From an uncultured Lachnospiraceae bacterium (GTDB taxonomy: Bacteria; Bacillota; Clostridia; Lachnospirales; Lachnospiraceae): a stretch of 64,000 nt of DNA. The DNA is taken from assembly GCA_910585075.1 (NCBI GenBank), contig CAJUED010000005.1, forward strand, positions 62,226 through 126,225, in the 5' to 3' direction. The notes beneath the pieces are model-generated. The model worked only from the letters and a program-made list of their open reading frames with translations. It had not been told where the DNA came from and did no database searches. Of this stretch, positions 24,411 to 33,144 are shown in pieces; within the stretch, counting starts at the first letter, position 1; each line of letters starts with the position of its first letter. The position numbers were made by a program, and so were the translations under genes.

Positions 24411-25781
24411 ATGAGCAAAGAAAATAAAAGACGAATCAGATGGTTTGCAACAGTTATGTCATTATCAATCATGTTGTCAGTGGTGGAACCGGTAGGTGCT
24501 ACCACTATTTCTGATTTGGAAAAACAAAAGCAGGAGCTGGAGGAAAAGAAAAAGGAAGCCGACGCAAAAAAGAAGGAAGAACAGCAAAAGTACAACAGTG
24601 CCGCCGGTAAGGCAAGCTCTATTCAGTCTCAGGTGGATGAGGTGGCAGGAGAGATTGAGGAAATTGACGCTGCCCTGGTGGAAACCATTGCCAGCGTGGA
24701 AATGATTGAGGAGGAAATTGCGGAGAAGGAAGACCAGATTGAGGAGACAAAGGCTGACCTTGAGGAGGCTAAACAGATAGAGCGGGAGCAGTATGAAGCG
24801 ATGAAGATACGAATCCAGTTCATGTATGAGAAGGGAAATACTTCTTATATGGAGCTGCTTCTGGCAAGTGAGAATATGGCGGACATGCTCAACAAAACTG
24901 AGTACGTGGAGAAGCTTTATGAGTATGACAGAAAGCTTCTTGAGGAATATCAGGCCGCGAGGGAAGCGGTGGAGATGCTGCAGGAGAAGCTTGAGGAGGA
25001 AATGGCCGAGCTTGAAGCCCAGCAGCATGAGCTGATGGAAGAAAAGGCAAGTCTTGAGATTATGCTGAATGAAAAGCAGAAAACCTATGAAAATTATGAG
25101 GTGCAGCTGGCCAAGGCAAGACAGGAGGCCGCCATTTATAAAGCCAATATCAAGCGGCAGAATGATGAAATTAAAAAGCTGCAGGCTCAGGCGGCGGATA
25201 AGCAATCCGAAATAGAAAAGGCAAAGAAGGCCGAGGAGGAGGCAAGAAAAGCCAGAGAGCTGGCTTTGCAGAGGGAGGAAGAAGAAAGACGGGCAAAAGA
25301 ATCCGGAAGCACAGGCTCATCTTCGGACAGTTCCTCCGGGAGTGATTCATCTTCCGGTTCGTCCTCCGATTCATCGTCATCTTCCGGTTCATCTTCCGGG
25401 GGAGGTTATGCGTCAGCTTCCAGCTATTCCGGTTCGGGAAGCAAAGGACAGCAGATTGCCAATTATGCCTGCCAGTTTATCGGGAATCCCTATGTACCGG
25501 GAGGAACCAGCCTGACGGAAGGGGCGGACTGCTCCGGGTTTGTCTGGAGAGTGTATAAGGACTTTGGATACAGCCTGCCCAGAACATCCTACTCCCTTCG
25601 AAATTCGGGAACGGGAGTGTCTTATTCGGAGGCAAAACCGGGAGATGTGGTGTGCTACGCGGGGCATGTGGGGATTTATATCGGGAATGGACAGATTGTG
25701 CATGCCAGTACCCAGAGGACGGGGATTAAGATTACGACTGCAACTTATAAGGAGATTTTGGCGGTGAGGCGGATCGTGTAA
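24411..25781 (+). CDS. Secreted NlpC/P60 peptidoglycan hydrolase with coiled-coil (CwlO/PcsB type)
   Basis: 456 residues. Signal peptide ends near VGATT; residues ~30-290 are a long coiled coil (repeated KKKEADAKKKEEQQK, EEIAEKEDQIEE); a Ser/Gly linker (~300-335) follows; then the NlpC/P60 domain with catalytic Cys374 (GADCSGF), His419 (GHVGIYIG) and His431 (VHAST). Such proteins cut peptide crosslinks and are held inactive by the coiled coil until FtsEX activates them. SD AGAGGA before ATG. Located after the lipoprotein chaperone with a 53-base gap; may be one transcript. Confidence 0.92.
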   Translation: MSKENKRRIRWFATVMSLSIMLSVVEPVGATTISDLEKQKQELEEKKKEADAKKKEEQQKYNSAAGKASSIQSQVDEVAGEIEEIDAALVETIASVEMIEEEIAEKEDQIEETKADLEEAKQIEREQYEAMKIRIQFMYEKGNTSYMELLLASENMADMLNKTEYVEKLYEYDRKLLEEYQAAREAVEMLQEKLEEEMAELEAQQHELMEEKASLEIMLNEKQKTYENYEVQLAKARQEAAIYKANIKRQNDEIKKLQAQAADKQSEIEKAKKAEEEARKARELALQREEEERRAKESGSTGSSSDSSSGSDSSSGSSSDSSSSSGSSSGGGYASASSYSGSGSKGQQIANYACQFIGNPYVPGGTSLTEGADCSGFVWRVYKDFGYSLPRTSYSLRNSGTGVSYSEAKPGDVVCYAGHVGIYIGNGQIVHASTQRTGIKITTATYKEILAVRRIV

Positions 25782-25921
25782 GAGGTTGTAAGTTTGTTGC
25801 GGTTCAAGGCCGGAAAGGCACATTGGCTGCGTATTTCGTGAGATATGACACAAGAGTGAGGACAATATCGCCCCGAATAGTTGTTATGAGCGGTGGTTAG
25901 GCCGTGAATGGTATCGTAAAC

Positions 25922-25950
25922 TTGTCTAAGGGGCAGGAATACTTTATAAT
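25922..25950 (+). promoter_or_regulatory. Promoter of the clpX-like gene
   Basis: TTGTCT (25922-25927), 17-base spacer, TATAAT (25945-25950), 40 bases before the start codon. Confidence 0.6.
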
Positions 25951-25990
25951 GATATAGAACAGTATAAAAAAGCGGAAGGATGAGGAAAGA

Positions 25991-27526
25991 ATGTCGGATT
26001 TTGATGAGAGAGATAAGAGTGATGAGAAGGAAGAATTGCTTGATATGGATTCGGATATGAAAGGAACAGGCGGCGGAGATTCGGATTCGGGGAATGAGGA
26101 GAAGAAGAAGGAATATGAGGATGTCTGCTTTATCTGCCGGCGTCCTGAAAGTAAGGCGGGGAAGATGTTTAAGCTGCCCAACAATATAACGGTGTGTAAT
26201 GACTGTATGCATAAGACCATGGATACGGTAAGTCAGTTTGACTATCAGGGCATGCTGAACAATCCCTCGTTTATAGACGACCTGAACAAGAACATGAGCG
26301 GTAAGGGATATCCCAACATCCGCTTTGTGAATATTGCGGATTTGCAGGGGGAGGGAGGAATCCCCAACAAACAGAGGTTGAAAAAGAAAAAGCCGAAGGC
26401 CGGGGAGGAACCGGTGTTGGATATCAAAAATATCCCGCCGCCCCACAGGATCAAAGCCCAGCTGGATGAATATGTGGTTGGACAGGAGCATGCGAAAAAG
26501 GTGATTTCCGTGGCAGTGTATAATCATTATAAGAGAGTGGCCACGGGAACCATGGACGATATTGAGATCGAGAAGTCCAACATGCTGATGATCGGGCCTA
26601 CGGGCTGCGGTAAAACCTACCTTGTAAAAACCCTTGCAAGGCTTTTGGATGTGCCTCTTGCTATTGCGGATGCCACTTCTTTGACGGAAGCAGGGTATAT
26701 AGGGGATGATATTGAGAGCGTGATTTCCAAGCTTCTGGCGGCTTCCGACAATGATGTGGAAAAGGCGGAGAGGGGCATTGTCTTTATAGACGAGATTGAC
26801 AAGATTGCCAGAAAGAAAAACACCACCAGCCGGGACGTCAGCGGCGAGAGCGTGCAGCAGGGGATGCTGCGGCTTTTAGAGGGAGCGGATGTGGAAGTGC
26901 CGGTGGGAGCTAACAGCAAAAACGCCATGGTGCCCCTGGCAACCATCAACACCAGGAACATTCTCTTTATCTGCGGCGGCGCTTTTCCGGATTTGGAGGA
27001 AATCATCAAGCAGCGCTTAAGAAAGCAGACCGCTATTGGATTTAACGCGGAGCTGAAGGATAAATTTGACAAGGATAAGGAAATCCTCAGTAAGGTGACA
27101 GTGGAGGATTTGAGAAAATTCGGTATGATACCGGAGTTTTTGGGACGTCTTCCTGTTATTTATACGTTGGCGGCGCTGGACAAGGCCATGATGGTAAAAA
27201 TTTTAAAGGAGCCCAAGAACGCTATCTTAAAGCAGTATCAGAAGCTTCTTGAGCTGGACGAGGTGAAGCTGGAATTTGATGACGACGCCCTTGAGGCCAT
27301 AGCGGAAAAGGCAATGGAAAAGGACACCGGCGCAAGGGCCCTTCGGGCGATTATTGAGGAATTTATGCTGGATATTATGTATGAGATTCCAAAGGATGAT
27401 AACATTGGACGGGTGACCATCACCAGGGCGTATATTGAGGGGACAGGCGGGCCGGTGATTGATATCCGCAGCATGAGCGGGGAAAATCCGGATAATTTGA
27501 ATGTGATTGAGGATAAGAGTATGTAA
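25991..27526 (+). CDS. clpX: ClpX-like AAA+ unfoldase (long paralogue)
   Basis: 511 residues, longer than typical ClpX (~420). Acidic extension (1-40), then the ClpX zinc finger with Cys46, Cys49, Cys69 and Cys72. AAA+ core: Walker A GPTGCGKT (residues 202-209), pore loop AGYIGDD (usual AGYVGED), Walker B VFIDEIDKIA, sensor segment NILFICGGAF. The ClpP-docking tripeptide is Ile349-Gly-Phe (QTAIGFNA), so ClpP interaction is plausible. The RKH pore loop of canonical ClpX (GGRKHP) is replaced by GANSKNAMVP. So this is probably an accessory ClpX with altered substrate choice; the main clpX may be elsewhere. Monocistronic with its own promoter. Confidence 0.85.
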   Translation: MSDFDERDKSDEKEELLDMDSDMKGTGGGDSDSGNEEKKKEYEDVCFICRRPESKAGKMFKLPNNITVCNDCMHKTMDTVSQFDYQGMLNNPSFIDDLNKNMSGKGYPNIRFVNIADLQGEGGIPNKQRLKKKKPKAGEEPVLDIKNIPPPHRIKAQLDEYVVGQEHAKKVISVAVYNHYKRVATGTMDDIEIEKSNMLMIGPTGCGKTYLVKTLARLLDVPLAIADATSLTEAGYIGDDIESVISKLLAASDNDVEKAERGIVFIDEIDKIARKKNTTSRDVSGESVQQGMLRLLEGADVEVPVGANSKNAMVPLATINTRNILFICGGAFPDLEEIIKQRLRKQTAIGFNAELKDKFDKDKEILSKVTVEDLRKFGMIPEFLGRLPVIYTLAALDKAMMVKILKEPKNAILKQYQKLLELDEVKLEFDDDALEAIAEKAMEKDTGARALRAIIEEFMLDIMYEIPKDDNIGRVTITRAYIEGTGGPVIDIRSMSGENPDNLNVIEDKSM

Positions 27527-27723
27527 TGCCGGGGATACGGACGGCGAAAATCGTGATTCCCGTGAGCAACGAGTCAAAGTCATGCTTGCAGAGAACCTTT
27601 GGTTCTCTTGGCCTTAGACGACTGCCGCGAGGAGCTAACCACACAGCGAAGATGTGTTTTGCTGTGCAGCGGGGTTATTGACTGGAAAATAAAAGGAGAA
27701 TATAAGAGAGGAAATATACAGGA

Positions 27724-27772
27724 ACAGAGTCGTAAACTGTGGATTGACAGGGCAGTTTGCGACTCTGTTTTT
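27724..27772 (+). terminator. Strong intrinsic terminator
   Basis: 16-bp stem (27724-27739 with 27753-27768, one G-T pair; core CAGAGTCG...CGACTCTG), 13-base loop, then TTTTTT. It insulates the NACHT operon from clpX transcription. Confidence 0.85.
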
Positions 27773-27910
27773 AATTCCTGCTAGTAATGGGGAAATAGCC
27801 CAGTACAGGAGATGCAAAGTATAAGAAGTACTTTTTTAATAAGCTGGTACCCAAAGCCTGACAGCGTTCAAGTATCTTCAGAGGTCTACTCTGATATAGG
27901 CTTTATTTCA

Positions 27911-27939
27911 TTGAAAATATTATGAACGTAGAATATAAT
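27911..27939 (+). promoter_or_regulatory. Promoter of the NACHT/AlbA operon
   Basis: TTGAAA (27911-27916), 17-base spacer, TATAAT (27934-27939). The leader to the start codon at 28153 is about 205 bases. Confidence 0.65.
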
Positions 27940-28152
27940 TAAGAAAGATGTATCTGTTAGCCGTCTGACAATGTTTTCAGCGTTCTGGTAAGCTGCTGGA
28001 AAAGAGCATTATAGCTGTTAATATATGGATAAACTGAGGAGCATAGAGATAAGGATTTGTGCGGTTAATATCAAAGAAAGCGTAAAAGGCAATTAGGTTT
28101 CAGAGAGTAAAAAAATAACGAATTAGTTATTGTTTATGAGGTGTATAGATAA

Positions 28153-31100
28153 ATGAAAATGCTGATGATTTCGGATCTGCATATAAGCGACTGTACGGAG
28201 TCTTATTTAAAAAAAATTTATCACAGAATTGATAGGATGGTTGAAATAATTAACAGACAAATAGCCCCTCTGGAAATATTAATTGTAGTAATGTGTGGGG
28301 ATGTTGTAGAGAGTGGAAAGAAGGAATATTATTATAGCGCCCAGAAGATATTCGATTATATCAGAAAAAAAGTGGTGGAAGAAAGGGTTGAAGTTGAATT
28401 TGTCATGGTTCCAGGTAACCATGACTTATGTGATAATAGCTTTTGCTCTTTTGATGATTTCAATAAAAAATACTGTAATGATATTAAAGGGAAATTTGAA
28501 ACAGATAGCTGTTGTGTGAAGAATATAGAAAACTTTAATTTCATTTTGGCGAATTCTACATATCATAGAGACTATAATTATGGAAAAGTAGATTTTGAGG
28601 CTGTTGAAAAAAGTGCAAGTCCATTTTTGGATAATATTTTGATTACGCATCATAGTACGGTGAGCGAAGATGATAATGATACTGCTGCTATTCGTAATAT
28701 TCCCAGGCTGACTGATGTGATCAACAGAAATAAAATCAGATATCATTTTCATGGGCATACACATGGGACTTTTTGGACAAGAATTGGAAGTGAAGGCTAT
28801 TCATTGGGTGTGGGTGCAATGCTCTTTAAGGCCGAGGAGATGGGAAGCCAGTTCCATCTGATAACAATCGAACGAAATAGGATTGCTAAGGTTGTAAACT
28901 ATATCTATTTAATCGATCGCGATAAATATATTTCTGATTTGGTATATCCGGAATCAGATATTGAAGTTGAGGAAGTAGCTATCATGGAACATAATTATAC
29001 GTTAAGGTTTCAGTGTCCGAAGGATTATATATCCAGACAGGTTGGACCGTTTGATATCGTGCAGAGAGGTGGAATTAGTTTATATTCCAATAAAGAACAG
29101 ATTAAGCCTCTTTACGAGCTAATGATGGAAAAGGAAAGAATTGTTTTAATTGGAGAAGCCGGTTCAGGTAAATCATATGAGCTTCAAAATTTGGCATATA
29201 TGGTAGAACAGTCTAAAACGGCAATTCCTGTATTTGTTAAATTGAATGACTATGTGGATGAAAAGATTGAAGATTTGATTGCGGATAAGATAGGGAATAA
29301 CTATAGAGGAGCTGCTATTTTAATTTTTGATGGATTTGATGAAATTGAGGAGCAAAATCTGAATAATTTTGCAAGAAGAATCAATACTTTTGTTAAAAAG
29401 AATCCTAAACAAAAGATAGTCATTTCCAGCAGAAATAATTTTTACAGAAATGCTCCGGAAGATACGAAGCTAGGTATATTTTACGATTTTTTTGAGTGCT
29501 CTTTATGTCCATTGTGTAATACTGATATAGAGCAGTATTTGAAAAATAACGGAATTGAAAGAACTTTGTTTATGGAAGAAGTAAAAAATCGGAATTTAAA
29601 GGAACAGGTTTATTCTCCTTTTTATTTGTCCTGGTTATCAAGTTTATTTAAAAATACAGGGAGTTTGCATAAACTGGATAAATTAATGGGGGAATTGATT
29701 AGTGATAGCTTTGAGCAGGATAAAAACAAGTATATTACGACAAAAGATATAGAGGGCTGTAAGAGAGAAGTAATAAAGAGCTTGGAAGCTTTGGCATTTG
29801 CAATGCAATGCATGAGGAAAACGTTCCTTTCTTTGGAAACATATCAGGAACTGATAAGCAGAGATGAAAGGGAAATTATAAAATATTGTGGAGTTTTAAA
29901 ACAGACAAAGGAAGGACAATGGGAATTTGAGCATAACAATTTTAGAGAATATTTGGCAGCAGAATACATAAAAAATATTCCCTTAAATAAAGTTATCGAT
30001 TTGGTGACATATAAAGGGAATAAAAAGCGAATAAAAAATTCATGGATGAATGTGTTGTCGTTTGCAGTAATGATTTACCCAAAACATGAATTATTTGATT
30101 GGGTTGTAAAAACAGAGCCTTCTATTGTGGTCAAGTTTGAATCGTCCAGATTAAATGAAGATATCAGAACAATTATTTTTTGCAGTATAATGGATAAATA
30201 TAAGAAGGATAATGTCTGGATATCAAGGGATTGGAACAATGAGGAGGATTTAGCGAGATTCGGTCAAACAGAAAAATGTATATTGTATTTGCTGGAGGAA
30301 ATAAGGGAACCGCTTCATTTCAGGTCGCAGTCAAATGCAATTCACATGATTGGGCATATGACAGACTTCCTGGGAAAAGCGGAAGAAGTAAGAACAGTTT
30401 TATTGGAATGTTGTTTTAATGAGAAGACAAGAAGCTATGAAATAGCGGCAGCGATTACAGCATTAACAAATAAAGCCTTATATGATAAAGATGATATACA
30501 GAAGTTAGTAATCTTTTTTGATGAAAACTATAATTCGGATATTCGCAAAGCTTTATATTGTTATATTATTGAGAATAAATTGCAGGATGATATAATCGAT
30601 TTTGTGTTGGGGGGTATAAAGAATCTGGCTTGTTATGATGCTTCAATTTATAGAATGAGAATGGAGATTGAGGACATCTTTCAGAAGCTGAAGGAATACG
30701 AATCAGTTGAAAAAGTTTTTGGATTTCTTACAGAAAATGTAGAATGTCATTCGATAATGGAATTGTTTAAGCATTTATGGGAGGATTTGTTTAAAAAAGC
30801 CGAAACTTTTTTTAAAGAGGGAAAACAGGATATTCTTTCTCTGGTTCAAAAAATATTTTGGAAGTCATCAGTTGCTTATGAAACTAGTATTATGGAAAAC
30901 GCAAGAGTTTTTTTATTAAATACGAATCAGATTTTCTCCACATATGAATGGATATTACAACAGCCTTATCATATTTATAGTGAGTGTATTTTAGAAAATA
31001 TTATGGATGAAAGGTGCATGGATGATTTTGCAGACAGATATAGAGACAATCTGCTTCAAAACAGAGAAATGTTTATTTCTTTTGTAAAAAGAAGCAGAAA

Positions 31101-33108
31101 AGATAGTTACAGGAATAACGAATTTGTGAAGTTAGTATTTCAAATAGATGCAATTAAGATTGAAAAGGAAGAATTAATTGACTATAGCAAAATAAGAAAA
31201 GAAGGAGAACAAAAATATTTTAATGCTTTATTTGATAAAAATGAGTTCCAAAAATTGATTGAAGAAGTAGCTGAACTTTGCAAGGGAGAAGAAACAACAT
31301 ATAAAGATTTAGAAGAAATGGAATATAATCGTACAGAATTAAGATATGACCTTGATATGGTGAAATGGGCGATTTTCAAATATGATATCATAGATAAGAA
31401 GGCTGTCAATTTTCTGTCTCATATAGTGTGCTGGGAAGATTTTTCCATTTTAAAAATATATAAGGAAATAAAAGAAAGAAATAATATAAAAATAGAAGAT
31501 GAGCACATTCATTATATTAGAAACTATTGTCTGAAAACGGTGGAAGAAATAGATTTTGAGCAAGAGATTGAATATAGGAAAGATGGAGGTATCAGCTATA
31601 CAGCGCGTTGCGCCTGGAGCGTTTTCTTTGCAAATCGTTTTGCGTTTGATTACCCTAAAGAAATTGTATTAAATATGCTCTTGATAGATCCCTATTTATT
31701 CGGTAATGAAAAGAATGAATCAGTTTTTGCTGATTACATTATAAAACGAATAGATAGTGATTCATTAAAGCAACAAATATGCAGCAATTTGAAAAAAGGA
31801 AAAGTCAAAGGAAATTTGGCTGAACCTTATTTTGAATATTGTTCAAGAAATAACATGGAAGACGCATTGGAATTGGCAGATGCGATATTAAATGACTATG
31901 AATACCGGGAATGGATAAGAAAAAAGGCTTTGGATTATACTGCCGAAATAAAAGGCTATCATTATGTAATGGATAGATATCTGGAAAATGCTGATAAGAT
32001 AATGCTGAATTTGATGGCAGATAAATTTAACGAATTTAAGGATGAGAGATTGATTCAACGAATGATTACTGAAAATCAACTATCGCCGGATAGATTTATA
32101 TTTATGAAAAAGTTAATTGAGGCAGAAAGTGAATATGGATTGGAACAATATTACCAAATGGCAAAAGAGAAAAATGCAGTTCCGGATTTAAATCAGAATA
32201 CCTGCGAGATTACGGAGGCCATTGGAGAAATTTCTGAAGAAAAGAATATTGATATATTGTTTAAATTAGTATTGCTTCGGTTTCAGGAGGGATTTCAGGA
32301 TAAGCAATATTTTGGATTATATAACAGTACTTATAAGGCTTTAAAAAATATTGCTCAGAACAATTCGCCAGCCGTAATACAATATCTGGAGCAGATAAAA
32401 GCGGATAATTATGATAATCTGGAGTTTAGAAGCTATTGCAGTCATTTATTAATGGAGATAGAAGATGATTACTATAATAAAGAGGACAAGCCATGGACGG
32501 TGAGTGAAATAAAAGCATATATAACGTCTCAAAATATAAAGCGGCAAAGTCCGCAAAGTGATAAGAAGCAGTCCGAAAAGATCATAAAAGATTTAGTATC
32601 GGCATGTATAAAGCTGCAGGCAAACTCAATTTATTATGGAGCATCTGAAAATCAAAGAAACGATTTCATAAGAGATTTAATGGAAACAGCAGGATATGAT
32701 GTGAAAGATCAGACAAGAAGGGGGACATCTCTTTCAGGGAAAGAAGCTGGTGAAATAGACATATTGATTAAGGAAGAACAGTTGCCAATAACGATTGTAG
32801 AAGCCCTAAATTTAAGTAGTATGAATACTACATATTTGAATGGTCACATTAATAAAATATATAATTATGATACGGCCGGAAATGAGTTTAATGTTTTGTT
32901 GGTGTATGTTACAGCCAATGATTTCCATGCATTCTGCAGTAAATATATTCGGCATATCAGAGAATTTTCCTATCCGTATCCGAAGATTACAGTAGAGGAT
33001 ATAACAGAAGATTTTCCATATTCGGACATTGTGATATTTAAAACGGTTTTAAACAGAAATAATCGTGAAACGGAATTGTATCATATTTGTATATTGCTTG
33101 AAAAATAA
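28153..33108 (+). CDS. Phosphoesterase-NACHT-helical repeat-nuclease-like protein (putative defence STAND)
   Basis: 1651 residues, cytoplasmic. Residues 1-265: calcineurin-like metallophosphoesterase with all metal motifs (SDLH 7-10, GD 49-50, GNHD 88-91, THH 165-167, HGHTH 200-204). Residues ~325-620: NACHT-type STAND NTPase with Walker A GEAGSGKS (334-341), Walker B ILIFDGFDEIEE (~389-400), sensor SSRN (~425-428) and the family motif FEHNNFREYLAA (592-603). Residues ~640-1500: long alpha-helical, probably repeat, sensor. Residues ~1505-1651: PD-(D/E)XK-like segment GEIDILI...ITIVEAL with Asp1536 and Glu1550, though the usual ExK Lys is replaced (EAL). STAND NACHT proteins sense phage products and activate fused effectors; two effector-like ends in one chain are unusual. 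Very A+T-rich, likely horizontally acquired; 36 bases before the AlbA gene. Confidence 0.82.
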   Translation: MKMLMISDLHISDCTESYLKKIYHRIDRMVEIINRQIAPLEILIVVMCGDVVESGKKEYYYSAQKIFDYIRKKVVEERVEVEFVMVPGNHDLCDNSFCSFDDFNKKYCNDIKGKFETDSCCVKNIENFNFILANSTYHRDYNYGKVDFEAVEKSASPFLDNILITHHSTVSEDDNDTAAIRNIPRLTDVINRNKIRYHFHGHTHGTFWTRIGSEGYSLGVGAMLFKAEEMGSQFHLITIERNRIAKVVNYIYLIDRDKYISDLVYPESDIEVEEVAIMEHNYTLRFQCPKDYISRQVGPFDIVQRGGISLYSNKEQIKPLYELMMEKERIVLIGEAGSGKSYELQNLAYMVEQSKTAIPVFVKLNDYVDEKIEDLIADKIGNNYRGAAILIFDGFDEIEEQNLNNFARRINTFVKKNPKQKIVISSRNNFYRNAPEDTKLGIFYDFFECSLCPLCNTDIEQYLKNNGIERTLFMEEVKNRNLKEQVYSPFYLSWLSSLFKNTGSLHKLDKLMGELISDSFEQDKNKYITTKDIEGCKREVIKSLEALAFAMQCMRKTFLSLETYQELISRDEREIIKYCGVLKQTKEGQWEFEHNNFREYLAAEYIKNIPLNKVIDLVTYKGNKKRIKNSWMNVLSFAVMIYPKHELFDWVVKTEPSIVVKFESSRLNEDIRTIIFCSIMDKYKKDNVWISRDWNNEEDLARFGQTEKCILYLLEEIREPLHFRSQSNAIHMIGHMTDFLGKAEEVRTVLLECCFNEKTRSYEIAAAITALTNKALYDKDDIQKLVIFFDENYNSDIRKALYCYIIENKLQDDIIDFVLGGIKNLACYDASIYRMRMEIEDIFQKLKEYESVEKVFGFLTENVECHSIMELFKHLWEDLFKKAETFFKEGKQDILSLVQKIFWKSSVAYETSIMENARVFLLNTNQIFSTYEWILQQPYHIYSECILENIMDERCMDDFADRYRDNLLQNREMFISFVKRSRKDSYRNNEFVKLVFQIDAIKIEKEELIDYSKIRKEGEQKYFNALFDKNEFQKLIEEVAELCKGEETTYKDLEEMEYNRTELRYDLDMVKWAIFKYDIIDKKAVNFLSHIVCWEDFSILKIYKEIKERNNIKIEDEHIHYIRNYCLKTVEEIDFEQEIEYRKDGGISYTARCAWSVFFANRFAFDYPKEIVLNMLLIDPYLFGNEKNESVFADYIIKRIDSDSLKQQICSNLKKGKVKGNLAEPYFEYCSRNNMEDALELADAILNDYEYREWIRKKALDYTAEIKGYHYVMDRYLENADKIMLNLMADKFNEFKDERLIQRMITENQLSPDRFIFMKKLIEAESEYGLEQYYQMAKEKNAVPDLNQNTCEITEAIGEISEEKNIDILFKLVLLRFQEGFQDKQYFGLYNSTYKALKNIAQNNSPAVIQYLEQIKADNYDNLEFRSYCSHLLMEIEDDYYNKEDKPWTVSEIKAYITSQNIKRQSPQSDKKQSEKIIKDLVSACIKLQANSIYYGASENQRNDFIRDLMETAGYDVKDQTRRGTSLSGKEAGEIDILIKEEQLPITIVEALNLSSMNTTYLNGHINKIYNYDTAGNEFNVLLVYVTANDFHAFCSKYIRHIREFSYPYPKITVEDITEDFPYSDIVIFKTVLNRNNRETELYHICILLEK

Positions 33109-33144
33109 GTAATTTATGAAATATCGGGGTGAGGGGTAAGAAGT

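Larger units (their letters stand above)
27527..28152. other. Intergenic region: terminators and promoter of the NACHT operon
   Basis: Holds hairpin GAGAACC/GGTTCTC (27591-27607), a strong terminator (27724-27772) and a promoter (27911-27939). The base composition changes from about half G+C to A+T-rich within this stretch, marking the left border of a likely insertion. No gene with a ribosome binding site is seen; a 61-codon frame at 27599 is not convincing. Confidence 0.55.

Noticed and set aside
24477..25205. 242-codon minus-strand frame opposite the NlpC/P60 gene
   Set aside because: Leu-rich antisense shadow of the coiled coil (Glu/Lys codons read backwards give Leu/Phe); no ribosome binding site.
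25745..26527. 260-codon minus-strand frame across the clpX start
   Set aside because: Overlaps a promoter, start and zinc finger of the clpX-like gene; no family match and no ribosome binding site.
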